From Arthrobacter sp. StoSoilB19 (GTDB taxonomy: Bacteria; Actinomycetota; Actinomycetes; Actinomycetales; Micrococcaceae), in NCBI RefSeq assembly GCF_019977275.1, contig NZ_AP024650.1:992001-1056000 (forward strand): a stretch of DNA of 64,000 bases, in the 5' to 3' direction. Positions 7,941 to 16,450 of the stretch are shown in pieces. How positions within the stretch are numbered: the stretch's first letter is position 1; each line of letters begins with the position of its first letter. The notes beneath the pieces were generated by a model that was not told the DNA's origin, searched no databases, and was given only the letters and a program-made list of their open reading frames with translations. Made by a program: the position numbers and the translations under genes.

Positions 7941-8921
7941 ATGGCCATGCGATTGGAAGTACCTCCCGAGGCGGTCCCCACGGACGCCGATGCGCGAACT
8001 GAAAAACCGCGGAACAAACCCGGAGGCTGGAAGCTGGCCTTCAGGCGGGACTGGCGGCTCTACACCCTGGTGCTGTTGCCGCTGGCCTACTTCGCCATCT
8101 TCCGGTACCTGCCCATGGCAGGCAACGTGATCGCGTTCCGGCAGTTCCAGCCCGGCGGCAGCATTTTCGGCGAGAAATGGGTGGGCCTGAAATACGTCAC
8201 CCTCTTCATCAACGATCCCAGCTTTTGGCAGGCGTTCCAGAACACCATCATCCTGGGCGTGCTGACACTGCTGTTCTGCTTCCCGATGCCCATCATCTTC
8301 GCGCTGATGCTGAACGAACTGCGTTCGCAGAAGTTCAAGAAGTTCGTCCAGACCGTGGCCTACCTGCCGCACTTCATGTCCGTGGTGATCATCGCCGGCA
8401 TGATCCTGCAGAACTTCTCCATGACAGGCACCGTAAACCAAATTGCCAACTCGCTGTTCGGCACCACGGTTAACTTCACCCAGGACGCCGCGTGGTTCCG
8501 GCCCATGTACATCAGCTCCGAGGTGTGGCAGACCATGGGGTGGGGAGCCATCCTCTACCTGGCCGCCCTGACCCGGGTGGACGAATCGCTGTACGAGGCA
8601 GCCCGGATCGATGGCGCCAACCGCTGGCAGCAGACCTGGCATGTGACCCTGCCGGCCATCCGGCCCACCATCATCACACTGCTGATCCTCAACATCGGCA
8701 CGTTCATGGCCGTGGGCTTCGAAAAGATCCTACTGATCTACAACCCGCTGAACTACCAGACCTCGGATGTCATCTCCACCTACCTGTACCGGGTGGGCCT
8801 TGAATCGTCGAACTTCAGCTACGCGGCGGCGATCGGCATGTTCGAATCCGTCATCGGCCTCACGCTGATTCTCTCCGCCAACGCCATATCCAAGCGGCTC
8901 GCCGGAACGAGCCTGTGGTGA
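7941..8921 (+). CDS. Carbohydrate ABC transporter permease, LplB type
   Basis: A 326-residue integral membrane protein with six predicted helices and the ABC permease EAA loop, LYEAARIDGANRWQQTW, which docks the ATPase. The N-terminal YTLVLLPLAYFAIFRYLPM and FRQFQPG segments are characteristic of the LplB/YtcO-like sugar permeases found in polysaccharide-degrading loci. The start has a GGAGG ribosome binding site that overlaps the GH42 stop, so translation is probably coupled. The downstream permease overlaps its end. No ATPase gene is present in the window, so a shared MsiK-type ATPase encoded elsewhere is likely. Confidence 0.88.
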   Translation: MAMRLEVPPEAVPTDADARTEKPRNKPGGWKLAFRRDWRLYTLVLLPLAYFAIFRYLPMAGNVIAFRQFQPGGSIFGEKWVGLKYVTLFINDPSFWQAFQNTIILGVLTLLFCFPMPIIFALMLNELRSQKFKKFVQTVAYLPHFMSVVIIAGMILQNFSMTGTVNQIANSLFGTTVNFTQDAAWFRPMYISSEVWQTMGWGAILYLAALTRVDESLYEAARIDGANRWQQTWHVTLPAIRPTIITLLILNIGTFMAVGFEKILLIYNPLNYQTSDVISTYLYRVGLESSNFSYAAAIGMFESVIGLTLILSANAISKRLAGTSLW

Positions 8922-8932
8922 AGGGGACAACT

Positions 8933-9874
8933 GTGAAAGGGACAGCCGTGAAAGAACCCGGCGCGAAAGCAGCACCAAAGGACACAGGTGTCCTGGTCAA
9001 GGACATGAAGGTTTCACGCAGCATGCGGCTGTTCCGGGTGGTGAACCTGGCCTTCCTGCTGGTGGTGGTGTTCCTGACCTTGTATCCGTTCCTGAACATC
9101 CTGGCGCAGAGCTTCTCAAGCGAAGGATTCATTAACGCCGGCAAGGTCAACCTGTTCCCCATGGGCTTCAACACCGAGACTTACCAGCTGATCCTGGCCG
9201 ACTCGGTCTTTTGGCGGAACTACGGCAACACGATTCTGTACACCGTGGTGGCCACGGCTATCTCCATGGTGCTGACCACCAGCTTCGCGTATGCAATCGC
9301 GAGGAAGGACCTGAAGGGGCGCAGCCTGTTCATCGGCATCGCGGTGTTCACCATGTTCTTCAATGGCGGCCTGATCCCCAACTATGTGCTCATCACCTCG
9401 CTTGGAATGCGGGACACCTTATGGGCCGTAGTGCTGCCCAACGCCATCAGCGTCTTCAACCTGCTCATCATGAAGTCGTTCTTCGAGAACATGCCGCGTG
9501 AACTGGAGGAAGCGGCCGCCATTGACGGACTTACCCAGTACGGGGTGCTTTTCAAGGTGGTCCTGCCGCTGAGCAAGGCAATCGTTGCCACCATGGTCCT
9601 GTTTTACGCAGTAGCCAACTGGAACTCCTGGTTCCAGGCGTTCCTGTACCTGGACAACCCCGATCTGTTCCCGGTGACCATCTACCTTCGCAACATGATT
9701 GCCGGCGTCACCACGGCAGGCTCCGCCGGCGGTACGGCGGAGAACGTGGGCCAGATTGCCGCGAACATCCAGTCCGTCACCATCGTCCTGACCGTGATCC
9801 CCATCCTCTGCGTCTACCCCTTTGTCCAGAAGTACTTCTTTTCGGGCGTCATGCTCGGCTCCGTCAAGGAATAA
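8933..9874 (+). CDS. Carbohydrate ABC transporter permease, YtcP type
   Basis: About 313 residues, six membrane helices, with the EAA-loop ELEEAAAIDGLTQYGVLFKVVLPL near residue 195. It forms the heterodimeric channel with the preceding permease. Three GTG codons (8915, 8933, 8948) head an imperfect 15-bp tandem repeat (GTGAARGGGACARC-like), and each later one is preceded by a purine-rich ribosome binding site made by the repeat itself. I chose 8933. The true start may be any of the three. Confidence 0.85.
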   Translation: MKGTAVKEPGAKAAPKDTGVLVKDMKVSRSMRLFRVVNLAFLLVVVFLTLYPFLNILAQSFSSEGFINAGKVNLFPMGFNTETYQLILADSVFWRNYGNTILYTVVATAISMVLTTSFAYAIARKDLKGRSLFIGIAVFTMFFNGGLIPNYVLITSLGMRDTLWAVVLPNAISVFNLLIMKSFFENMPRELEEAAAIDGLTQYGVLFKVVLPLSKAIVATMVLFYAVANWNSWFQAFLYLDNPDLFPVTIYLRNMIAGVTTAGSAGGTAENVGQIAANIQSVTIVLTVIPILCVYPFVQKYFFSGVMLGSVKE

Positions 9875-9894
9875 CCCTTATGAAAGGAAAACCC

Positions 9895-11514
9895 ATGATC
9901 CGCAGACGAGATTTCCTCGGCCTGTCCGCGCTCGCAGCCTTCGGCCTGGTGATGGCGGGATGTGACTCTGACTCCGGCAGCAAGGCCGATACCTCAAAGG
10001 CCCGCAATGGTGCGATGGACAGCTTTGGGGTTGGGGACACGTTCAAGGCGACGGCGCCGCTGAGCTTCACCTTCCTGTTCAGCGATCAGCCCACCTACCC
10101 ATACAAGAAGGACTGGCTCCTGTTCTCCAAGATGGCCAGCGACAACAACGTCACCCTGGAACCGACCATCGTTCCCAGCAGCGACTACGAGCAGAAGCGC
10201 AGCCTGTTGATCAGTTCGGGCAAGGCTCCGGAGATAATTGCCAAGACCTACCCGGGGCAGGAGAGCGCGTATGTATCCTCCGGCGCCGTCCTTCCCGTCA
10301 GCGACTACGTGGACCTCATGCCGCACTACCAGGACAAGATCAAGAAGTGGAAGCTGGAGCCTGAGATTGCAGGCCTCACCCAGGAGGACGGCAAGTACTA
10401 CGTCCTGCCCGGTCTGCACGAGGAACTCTGGCCGGACTACACGCTGGCGTTCCGGACCGACGTGCTGGAGAAGGACGGGATCGCGGAGCCCAAGACCTGG
10501 GACGAGTTCCGGGAGGTGCTGCGCAAACTCAAGAAGAACCATCCCGATGTGGTGCCCTTTTCCGACCGGTTCAACGGCAACAGCGTGCTGAACATTGCCG
10601 GCACCGCCTTTGGCACCGTGGCAGGCTGGGGCCTGGTGGACGGACTGACGTTCGATGAAGGCAAGAAGGAGTTCGCCTTCGGTGCCGGCAGCGGCCAGTT
10701 CAAGGATCTTGTGACCTACTTCAACTCCTTGGTTTCGGAGGGGCTGATGGATCCGGAAAGCTTCACGCAGACCGATGATTCCGCCATCCAGAAGTTCACC
10801 TCCGGCAAGTCGTTTGTGATCAGCGCCAACTCCCAAAACATCATCACGTACCGCACGTCAATGGAGCAGTCTCTGGGGAAGGGCAACTTCGCCGTCCGAA
10901 AGATCACGGTTCCCGGCGGCCCCGCAGGCGATGTCATTGGCGGTTCCCGGCTGGAAAACGGCATCATGCTGAACGCGTCCGTGAAGGACAAGGACAGTTT
11001 CGTGGCGCTGATGCAGTACATCGACTGGCTGTTCTACAGCGACGAAGGCCAGGAGTTCGCCAAGTGGGGAGTGCAGGGCACCACCTACAACAAGGAAGGC
11101 GGCAAACGCGTCCTGGCCAAGGACATCAACTTCCAGGGCCTGAATCCGGGCGGCACCAAAGACCTGCGCGTGGATTACGGCTTCTCCGGCGGCAACTTCG
11201 CCTACGGGGGCACCACGGACCTGCTCCAGTCCACCTTCAATGAGGAAGAGCTGGCCTTCCAAAAGGCCATGAAGAGCAAGAAGCCCAGGCCCGTTGCCCC
11301 GCCCGTGCCGTTCAGCGACACCGACCGGGAGCAAGCCACCCTGACTCTCACGCCACTGAAGGACCACGTCAAGCAGAACACCTTGAAGTTCATCACCGGC
11401 CAGCGCAGCCTCTCGGAGTTCGACGCCTACGTCAAAGAGCTGGACAGCAAGGGCATGGGCAAATACGTAGAGTTGGCCAACAAGGCCTACAAGGCATACG
11501 CCGAAAAGAAGTAG
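9895..11514 (+). CDS. Carbohydrate ABC transporter substrate-binding lipoprotein (Tat-type signal)
   Basis: A 539-residue solute-binding protein of the large LplA/YtcQ-like class. The N terminus MIRRRDFLGLSALAAFGLV contains a twin-arginine motif (RRDFLG) and ends in the lipobox MAGC, so it is probably Tat-exported and lipid-anchored. The mature part shows the usual two-lobe features, such as KAPEIIAKTYPGQES and YYVLPGLHEELWPDYTLAFR. The ATG at 9895 is favoured over 9880 because AAAGGA lies 7 bp upstream. It delivers the oligosaccharide to the two permeases encoded just upstream. Confidence 0.88.
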   Translation: MIRRRDFLGLSALAAFGLVMAGCDSDSGSKADTSKARNGAMDSFGVGDTFKATAPLSFTFLFSDQPTYPYKKDWLLFSKMASDNNVTLEPTIVPSSDYEQKRSLLISSGKAPEIIAKTYPGQESAYVSSGAVLPVSDYVDLMPHYQDKIKKWKLEPEIAGLTQEDGKYYVLPGLHEELWPDYTLAFRTDVLEKDGIAEPKTWDEFREVLRKLKKNHPDVVPFSDRFNGNSVLNIAGTAFGTVAGWGLVDGLTFDEGKKEFAFGAGSGQFKDLVTYFNSLVSEGLMDPESFTQTDDSAIQKFTSGKSFVISANSQNIITYRTSMEQSLGKGNFAVRKITVPGGPAGDVIGGSRLENGIMLNASVKDKDSFVALMQYIDWLFYSDEGQEFAKWGVQGTTYNKEGGKRVLAKDINFQGLNPGGTKDLRVDYGFSGGNFAYGGTTDLLQSTFNEEELAFQKAMKSKKPRPVAPPVPFSDTDREQATLTLTPLKDHVKQNTLKFITGQRSLSEFDAYVKELDSKGMGKYVELANKAYKAYAEKK

Positions 11515-11517
11515 GGC

Positions 11518-11529
11518 GTACGACGGCGG
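11518..11529 (+). repeat. GTACGACGGCGG intergenic element
   Basis: An exact copy of the 12-mer found also at 45666, 49310 and 55572. Here it begins four bases after the stop of the binding-protein gene and is followed by a CCGCGG...CCGCGG pair. Confidence 0.45.
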
Positions 11530-11563
11530 CCGCGGGCCTTCCGCGGTGACCGAAAGGCAGTCA

Positions 11564-12250
11564 GTGGTTCAGAAGAAGGCGGAGTACGGAGCCGGCCCCC
11601 TGTTCAGGGCGGCCGGTACCGTTGCGGGCGTGATGATGGGCTCGGTCCTCCTGGGGCTGGCCAATATCCTGCTGCTGCCGGCCCTGGTGGCGGCACCCAT
11701 CGCGGGGGCCTGGCCCCTTGTGGTGGCACTCGTTCCGGCGGGGCCGGCCCTGGTGGCGTGCATGTACGCATTCAACCGAATGGCCGCCGGCCATGAGGGC
11801 GGGGTTTACCAGGACTTCGTCCGCGGGTACCGGATGAATCTGGGGCAGGCCCTGCAGGTTTGGGTGCCGTACCTTTTGGTTCTGGCCGTCATCGCGGTCA
11901 ACCTGGCCGGGCTGTCCTCGCTGCATCCGGGCAACCCGGCCACGCCCGCGCTCAGGCCGGCGATGCTGCTCCTCGCAGTGCTCGTGACCACCGCCGGCCT
12001 GAATGCTTTGCTGCTGCTGTCCAGGTTTTCGTTCCGGACCCGGGACCTCTACCGGCTCTCCCTGTACAGCTTCAGTGCCCGGAAGCGGGTTTCACTGGGC
12101 AACGCCGGGATCCTGTTCGTCGCGGGAACCCTGCTGCTGGTGACCACTGCGTACCTGCTGCCGGTTCTCGCCGGCACCGTAGTGTTTCTGGTGTGCCTGA
12201 ACTCCCGGCCGCTGCTGGCGCTGGTTGAGGAGAAATTCACCGCCGCCTGA
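11564..12250 (+). CDS. YesL-like DUF624 membrane protein
   Basis: About 228 residues with five or six hydrophobic helices (for example MMGSVLLGLANILLLPALVA and LVVALVPAGPALVACMYAF). Length, position and the Gly-rich first helix match the DUF624/YesL family, which occurs beside LplB/YtcP transporters in pectin and other polysaccharide loci. Its role is unknown, and it is usually guessed to help the transporter. GTG 11564 is preceded by GAAAGG. GTG 11546 is an alternative six codons upstream. It is the last gene of the GH42-transport operon. Confidence 0.75.
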   Translation: MVQKKAEYGAGPLFRAAGTVAGVMMGSVLLGLANILLLPALVAAPIAGAWPLVVALVPAGPALVACMYAFNRMAAGHEGGVYQDFVRGYRMNLGQALQVWVPYLLVLAVIAVNLAGLSSLHPGNPATPALRPAMLLLAVLVTTAGLNALLLLSRFSFRTRDLYRLSLYSFSARKRVSLGNAGILFVAGTLLLVTTAYLLPVLAGTVVFLVCLNSRPLLALVEEKFTAA

Positions 12251-12267
12251 CCGGTCATGGGTGCAGT

Positions 12268-13008
12268 TCAGCTGGTTCGGGAAGCCGCTGACTGGATGGC
12301 CCCGGCGAGGTCGCGGGGACGGCTCCACATGGGCCAATGCCCCGTTGGGAGGTCGATGACGTCGAGGTGTTCAATGTTCGCCACTTCGGCAAACATGGCA
12401 TGCCCGGAGCGGGCGAGCTCCAGCACCTGCGCGCCCGGGATCGAGCAGCACACCAGGGTGGTCCGGACCTTGTGGCGGGCATCGTTCGTGAGCTCGACGG
12501 CCTGACGAAGCACAGGGCCGGGTTCAGGGACAGCCCGGGCCCGAAAACGCTCGAGGACTTCTGGGCTCAGGCCGTCGAGGCTCGCCTGCTGGGCCAGGAC
12601 ATCGAAGGGCGGCAGCGGAAGCTCCGCCAACTCCTCCGGGATGCCCGGGCCGAAGGCGCTTCCCGGTGCCACAGGGCCGGAGTCGACCCACACCACTCGA
12701 TGGACAAGCTCAGGGTGTCGGTCCAGGACGAGGCTGACGGGGGCGTTTGCCCCGCTGTGGGCGACGAGAGTGGCGGGGTGGTCCCCAGAGGCCCCGAGCT
12801 GGCTGATGACGTCCAGGACCGCCGCGGCCTGGTCGTCGAGGGTCTTTGCCGCACGCCCGGGATCGTCCCCGTCGAGACCGGGCAGCGTCATCGCGACGGC
12901 GCGGGATTGGTCGGTTGCCAGGTGTTCCAGCACTTCATCCCACGCCCAGGCGCCCAGCCAGTGGCCGGCGATGAGAATGATGACGGGACGGCTTGCAGTA
13001 GTTGTCAT
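12268..13008 (-). CDS. Alpha/beta hydrolase
   Basis: A 246-residue alpha/beta-hydrolase. The oxyanion region is VIILIAGHWLGAWAWDEV, the nucleophile elbow is VAHSGAN with Ser near residue 85, and the likely catalytic His lies in LPTGHWPMWSRP near residue 225. It resembles small esterase or salicylate-esterase-like enzymes. The elbow has Gly-x-Ser replaced by A-H-S-G, which is tolerated in the superfamily. It is divergent from the WYL regulator across a 73-bp gap, suggesting local control. It is unrelated to the surrounding sugar locus by content. Confidence 0.78.
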   Translation of the reverse strand: MTTTASRPVIILIAGHWLGAWAWDEVLEHLATDQSRAVAMTLPGLDGDDPGRAAKTLDDQAAAVLDVISQLGASGDHPATLVAHSGANAPVSLVLDRHPELVHRVVWVDSGPVAPGSAFGPGIPEELAELPLPPFDVLAQQASLDGLSPEVLERFRARAVPEPGPVLRQAVELTNDARHKVRTTLVCCSIPGAQVLELARSGHAMFAEVANIEHLDVIDLPTGHWPMWSRPRDLAGAIQSAASRTS

Positions 13009-13081
13009 GCCAATAGCCTCGCAGCCGCCTTGGACAAGGGTGTGTCACTATTTATGTCATGAATCTGCCCGGGCTTGAACG

Positions 13082-13777
13082 GTGAAGCGGGTCGAACGGC
13101 TCCATGCCCTCTCCGAGATATTGCGCCGCAGCGGCAGGCAGGGGGTTTCTGCCGAACGGCTGGCTGCAGAACTTGAGGTATCTGTTCGCACCATCAAGAG
13201 GGACCTCGATGCGTTGGAGAACAGCGGTGCGCCGGTATGGTCCCGCCCAGGTCCGGGCGGTGGCTATGGGTTGGCTGCAGGCGGGTCCCTGCCGCCAGTC
13301 AGCCTGTCCCCGGCGCAGGCCGTGGCGCTCATGGCAGCGGTGTCCGCTGCGTCGGATGCCCCCTACGCCGATCTGGCAACAGCAGGTGTCCGGAAGATCA
13401 TGGATGTCCTCGATCCCAAAACACGGGCACGAGCCGACGCGTTGGCCCACCGTGTCTGGGTCAACGCCCTTCCCTCCTCGTCGCGGGCCATCAAGTCGGT
13501 ACTGGAGGAGGCGATGGCCGAGCAGCGCGTGATTCGCCTTCGCTACACATCCGGGGACGGGACCACCACCACCCGCGACGTCGAGCCGGTGCTGTTCGCA
13601 GCCACCAACGGCCAGTGGTACCTGGTTGGGTGGTGCCGGCTGCGCAACGCCATGCGGTGGTTCACCGTTTCGCGTATCGAGCGGGCCAGCGTCACCAAGA
13701 CGGCCTGCAGTGGCCATGGCATCCATGAGGTTGGGGAACCCCCGGCAAACGCCAGGCCGGTGCACGGCCGGGGGTGA
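13082..13777 (+). CDS. YafY-like transcriptional regulator with HTH and WYL domains
   Basis: 231 residues. An N-terminal winged helix (RLHALSEILRRSGRQGVSAERLAAELEVSVRTIKRDLDAL) is followed by the WYL domain, with RVIRLRYTSGDG and QWYLVGWCRLRNAMRWFTVSRI near residues 155-210. WYL proteins sense ligands and control adjacent genes. It probably controls the divergent hydrolase. It is shorter than the usual 310-330 residues because the C-terminal WCX extension is missing. It ends in a Pro/Arg tail that may mark a lost 3' part. The start is GTG 13082. It converges with the GH3 gene, 8 bp apart. Confidence 0.78.
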   Translation: MKRVERLHALSEILRRSGRQGVSAERLAAELEVSVRTIKRDLDALENSGAPVWSRPGPGGGYGLAAGGSLPPVSLSPAQAVALMAAVSAASDAPYADLATAGVRKIMDVLDPKTRARADALAHRVWVNALPSSSRAIKSVLEEAMAEQRVIRLRYTSGDGTTTTRDVEPVLFAATNGQWYLVGWCRLRNAMRWFTVSRIERASVTKTACSGHGIHEVGEPPANARPVHGRG

Positions 13778-13785
13778 GTCCTCAA

Positions 13786-16188
13786 TCAACCTCTCGGGTC
13801 AGTACACGCCCGGAGCGGCGCCACCGTTGCCGGTGTCAGCATGTCCCGGTCAAAACCCACGACGCGGCGACCGCCCTGCAGGATGAGTTCGTGGCTGTGG
13901 GTGTCCCGGCTGCTGGAGGTCGACACGTGCAGCTTCACCAGGCCCGGCGTCACCACCCGCTTCAGATCCACCCCTGTGAAGGACGTCCGGTCGGCGTGCA
14001 CCGTGAACTCGACCCTCGCCGATGCGCCGGCGGCAAGGTCCACCCGGGCGTAGCCAATCAGTTCGCGGAGGGGCCGCACCACCTCGCCCACCGGGTCCTC
14101 GAGGTACAGCTGCACCACTTCGGCGCCGTCAACGGGGCCGGTATTGGTCACGGTGCATCCCACGGTGACGGCATCCGCTGTGGACATGGCGTCCGCACTG
14201 GCCGAGTGGCAGGAAAAGTCGAAGGTCGTGTAAGACAGGCCGTGCCCAAAGCTGAACAGTGGCGAGGGGTCCAGCGCGCTGACGCCGGACGGCCCAGCCA
14301 GGCGGCTGTGCAGGTAGGTGCCGGGTTGTCCGCCGGCAGTTCGGGGTACGGAAACGGGCAGTTTGCCGGACGGGTTGACGGCCCCTGTCAGGATGTCCCA
14401 GAGCGCCTCCGCGCCCTCTTCGCCGGGAAAGAAGCCCTGGACGATCGCCCCGGCCCGGTCCGCGAAGTCGCCCAGGGCGTAAGGCCGGCCGCTGAGGACC
14501 ACGACGACGGTGCGCGTTCCGGCAGCCTCGGCCGCGGTGAGCACCTGGTCGAGCATGCGGTGCTGGTCCCCGGGCAACTGAAGGTCAGCTGCGTCGTTGC
14601 CTTCCCCGGAGGTGCCGCGGCCGAAGAGGCCGGCGTTGTCGCCCACCACGATTACGCAGGTGTCCACCGACGCGGCAGTCCGGCAGGCCTCCGCGATCTG
14701 TTCGTCCGTGATGGCCTCGCAGGTGCCGGTCGCAGCGCTGCGCAGCGATCCGAAACGGTTTCTGCCTGCCGAGGCCACGGTGGGAACGTGGACACCCATG
14801 GGAACGTCCGGGTGTGATGCGCCCACATGCGCGTCAAATGAGTAGCAGCCCAGCATTGCGAATGGATCCTCTGCCAGGGGCCCCACCACGCCAAGCGAGG
14901 CCAACGCCGTAACGGGCAGCGGGAGGCTGGCGCCGCCGTCGTGCATCCCGTTGGTCAGCAGCACCAATGACTGGGCGGCGATCTCGCGGGCCAAAGCCCG
15001 GTTCCCGGCTGGATCCAGGTCGACGGCTCCGGCGCTGAGGACCGGGGGCGCGGGGTCAAAATCCGGCGCGAGCAGCCCGGCCTCCTGCTTCTGCCGCAGC
15101 ACCCGGCGAAGGGCGGTGTCCACCAGAGATTCGGGGACCTCGCCGGAGCGCACGCGCTCAAGCAGGGGCGTGCCATAGCAGTTCACTGTAGGCAACTCCA
15201 CGTCAACGCCCGCTCTGAGTGCCAAGGCGGCTGCATCGCCGGAATCGGCGGCAACGCCGTGGGTGACATGCAGGAAGGCGATGCCGAAGTAGTCGGCAAC
15301 CACGGTGCCGGCGAAGCCCCACTCGTCGCGCAGCAGCGAGGTCAGCAGTGCGCGGTTGGCGGCTGCAGGAATGCCGTCGGTGTCCGTGTACGCATGCATC
15401 ACGGAGCGGGCTCCGCCGTGTTTAAGCGCCATTTCGAACGGGGGCAGCATCACGTCCGCCAACTCGCGCGGGCCCATGGACACCGGTGCATGGTTGCGTC
15501 CGGCGCGGGACGCAGAGTAGCCAACGAAGTGCTTGAGCGTGGCCACGATTCCGGACCCTTCCAGCCCGGAGACGTAGGCGCTGGCTACCGTGCCCACCAG
15601 GTAGGGGTCCTCGCCGATGGTCTCCTCCACCCTGCCCCAGCGCAGGTCCCGCACAACGTCCAGCACGGGAGCCAGCCCCTGGTGGACGCCGAGTGCCCGC
15701 ATCTGCCCACCAATGAGACCCGCCATCCGCCGGATCAGCGGAGGGTTAAAGGTCGCGCCCCACGCCAGGGGGACGGGGAAAGCCGTGGCCTTCCACGCAG
15801 CCAAGCCGGCGAGGCATTCCTCATGGACCTGCGCCGGAATCCGGAAGCGCGAGGCCGCCATGATCTGTTCCTGCGCCGCGGCCAGCCGCCGGGCGCCCTC
15901 GAGAGGCTCCAAGGGCACCGTGCCGTACATGCGGGTGATCTGCCCCAGTCCGGAGGCAATCATCTCCTCCCAGGAGCGCGCGTCGCCGGCCATCTCATTC
16001 TGCAGCGGCGCTACGGAGCCTCCGTCCGTGGACGCATTAACCCACACACCTGCCAGTTGGGCCAGCTTCTCTTCCAGGGTCATGTGCCGCACCAGCTCAT
16101 CAATGGAGAGGCGTTCGACGGCGTCACGGGAGCCGTTGCCGGCGGCCGGGGAGGTGATGGCTTGCTTTTCGGCGGCACCGCTGGTCAC
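13786..16188 (-). CDS. Glycoside hydrolase family 3 enzyme (beta-glucosidase/xylosidase-like)
   Basis: 800 residues with the GH3 order: N-terminal TIM barrel, alpha/beta sandwich and C-terminal fibronectin-III-like domain (DFSCHSASADAMSTADAVTVGCTV onward). Key signatures are GRVEETIGEDPYLVG (185-199), KHF (219-221) and the nucleophile Asp299 in VVADYFG. The usual Ser before that Asp is Ala here. No signal peptide is present, so it works on imported oligosaccharides, probably together with the GH42 enzyme. It has its own promoter region with GAAACT repeats. It is transcribed against the rest of the locus. Bond specificity cannot be read reliably. Confidence 0.88.
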   Translation of the reverse strand: MTSGAAEKQAITSPAAGNGSRDAVERLSIDELVRHMTLEEKLAQLAGVWVNASTDGGSVAPLQNEMAGDARSWEEMIASGLGQITRMYGTVPLEPLEGARRLAAAQEQIMAASRFRIPAQVHEECLAGLAAWKATAFPVPLAWGATFNPPLIRRMAGLIGGQMRALGVHQGLAPVLDVVRDLRWGRVEETIGEDPYLVGTVASAYVSGLEGSGIVATLKHFVGYSASRAGRNHAPVSMGPRELADVMLPPFEMALKHGGARSVMHAYTDTDGIPAAANRALLTSLLRDEWGFAGTVVADYFGIAFLHVTHGVAADSGDAAALALRAGVDVELPTVNCYGTPLLERVRSGEVPESLVDTALRRVLRQKQEAGLLAPDFDPAPPVLSAGAVDLDPAGNRALAREIAAQSLVLLTNGMHDGGASLPLPVTALASLGVVGPLAEDPFAMLGCYSFDAHVGASHPDVPMGVHVPTVASAGRNRFGSLRSAATGTCEAITDEQIAEACRTAASVDTCVIVVGDNAGLFGRGTSGEGNDAADLQLPGDQHRMLDQVLTAAEAAGTRTVVVVLSGRPYALGDFADRAGAIVQGFFPGEEGAEALWDILTGAVNPSGKLPVSVPRTAGGQPGTYLHSRLAGPSGVSALDPSPLFSFGHGLSYTTFDFSCHSASADAMSTADAVTVGCTVTNTGPVDGAEVVQLYLEDPVGEVVRPLRELIGYARVDLAAGASARVEFTVHADRTSFTGVDLKRVVTPGLVKLHVSTSSSRDTHSHELILQGGRRVVGFDRDMLTPATVAPLRACTDPRG

Positions 16189-16211
16189 GGGCGTCTCCTG
16201 GGATCGTAGGA

Positions 16212-16249
16212 AGTTTCTAAGAAACTATCAGAAACTATTGTTTACTTTC
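16212..16249. promoter_or_regulatory. GAAACT-repeat operator region before the GH3 gene
   Basis: AGTTTC at 16212-16217 is followed by GAAACT at 16221-16226 and 16231-16236. The last one, together with ACTTTC at 16244-16249, gives a 19-bp element like the one before the GH42 operon. It sits 24-61 bp upstream of the GH3 start. Two further GAAACT boxes (16332, 16352), spaced exactly 20 bp apart, face the oxidoreductase gene. The rest of the 16189-16450 gap shows no gene. Confidence 0.55.
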
Positions 16250-16450
16250 TAGGTCCTAAAGCATTGACTCTTCAAAGATAATCCTCCTACGGTTGACAGT
16301 GGGCGTGGGATAAGTCTGCGACGGAACCCACGAAACTTCGTGAATGGAATAGAAACTTTCCATTGACTTTGGGACTAGGCGCCCGGAGGCACTTCGGACC
16401 ACTTCGAAGCCCTGGGGCGCTACCTACATCACTGCAACGACGGAGAAAAC

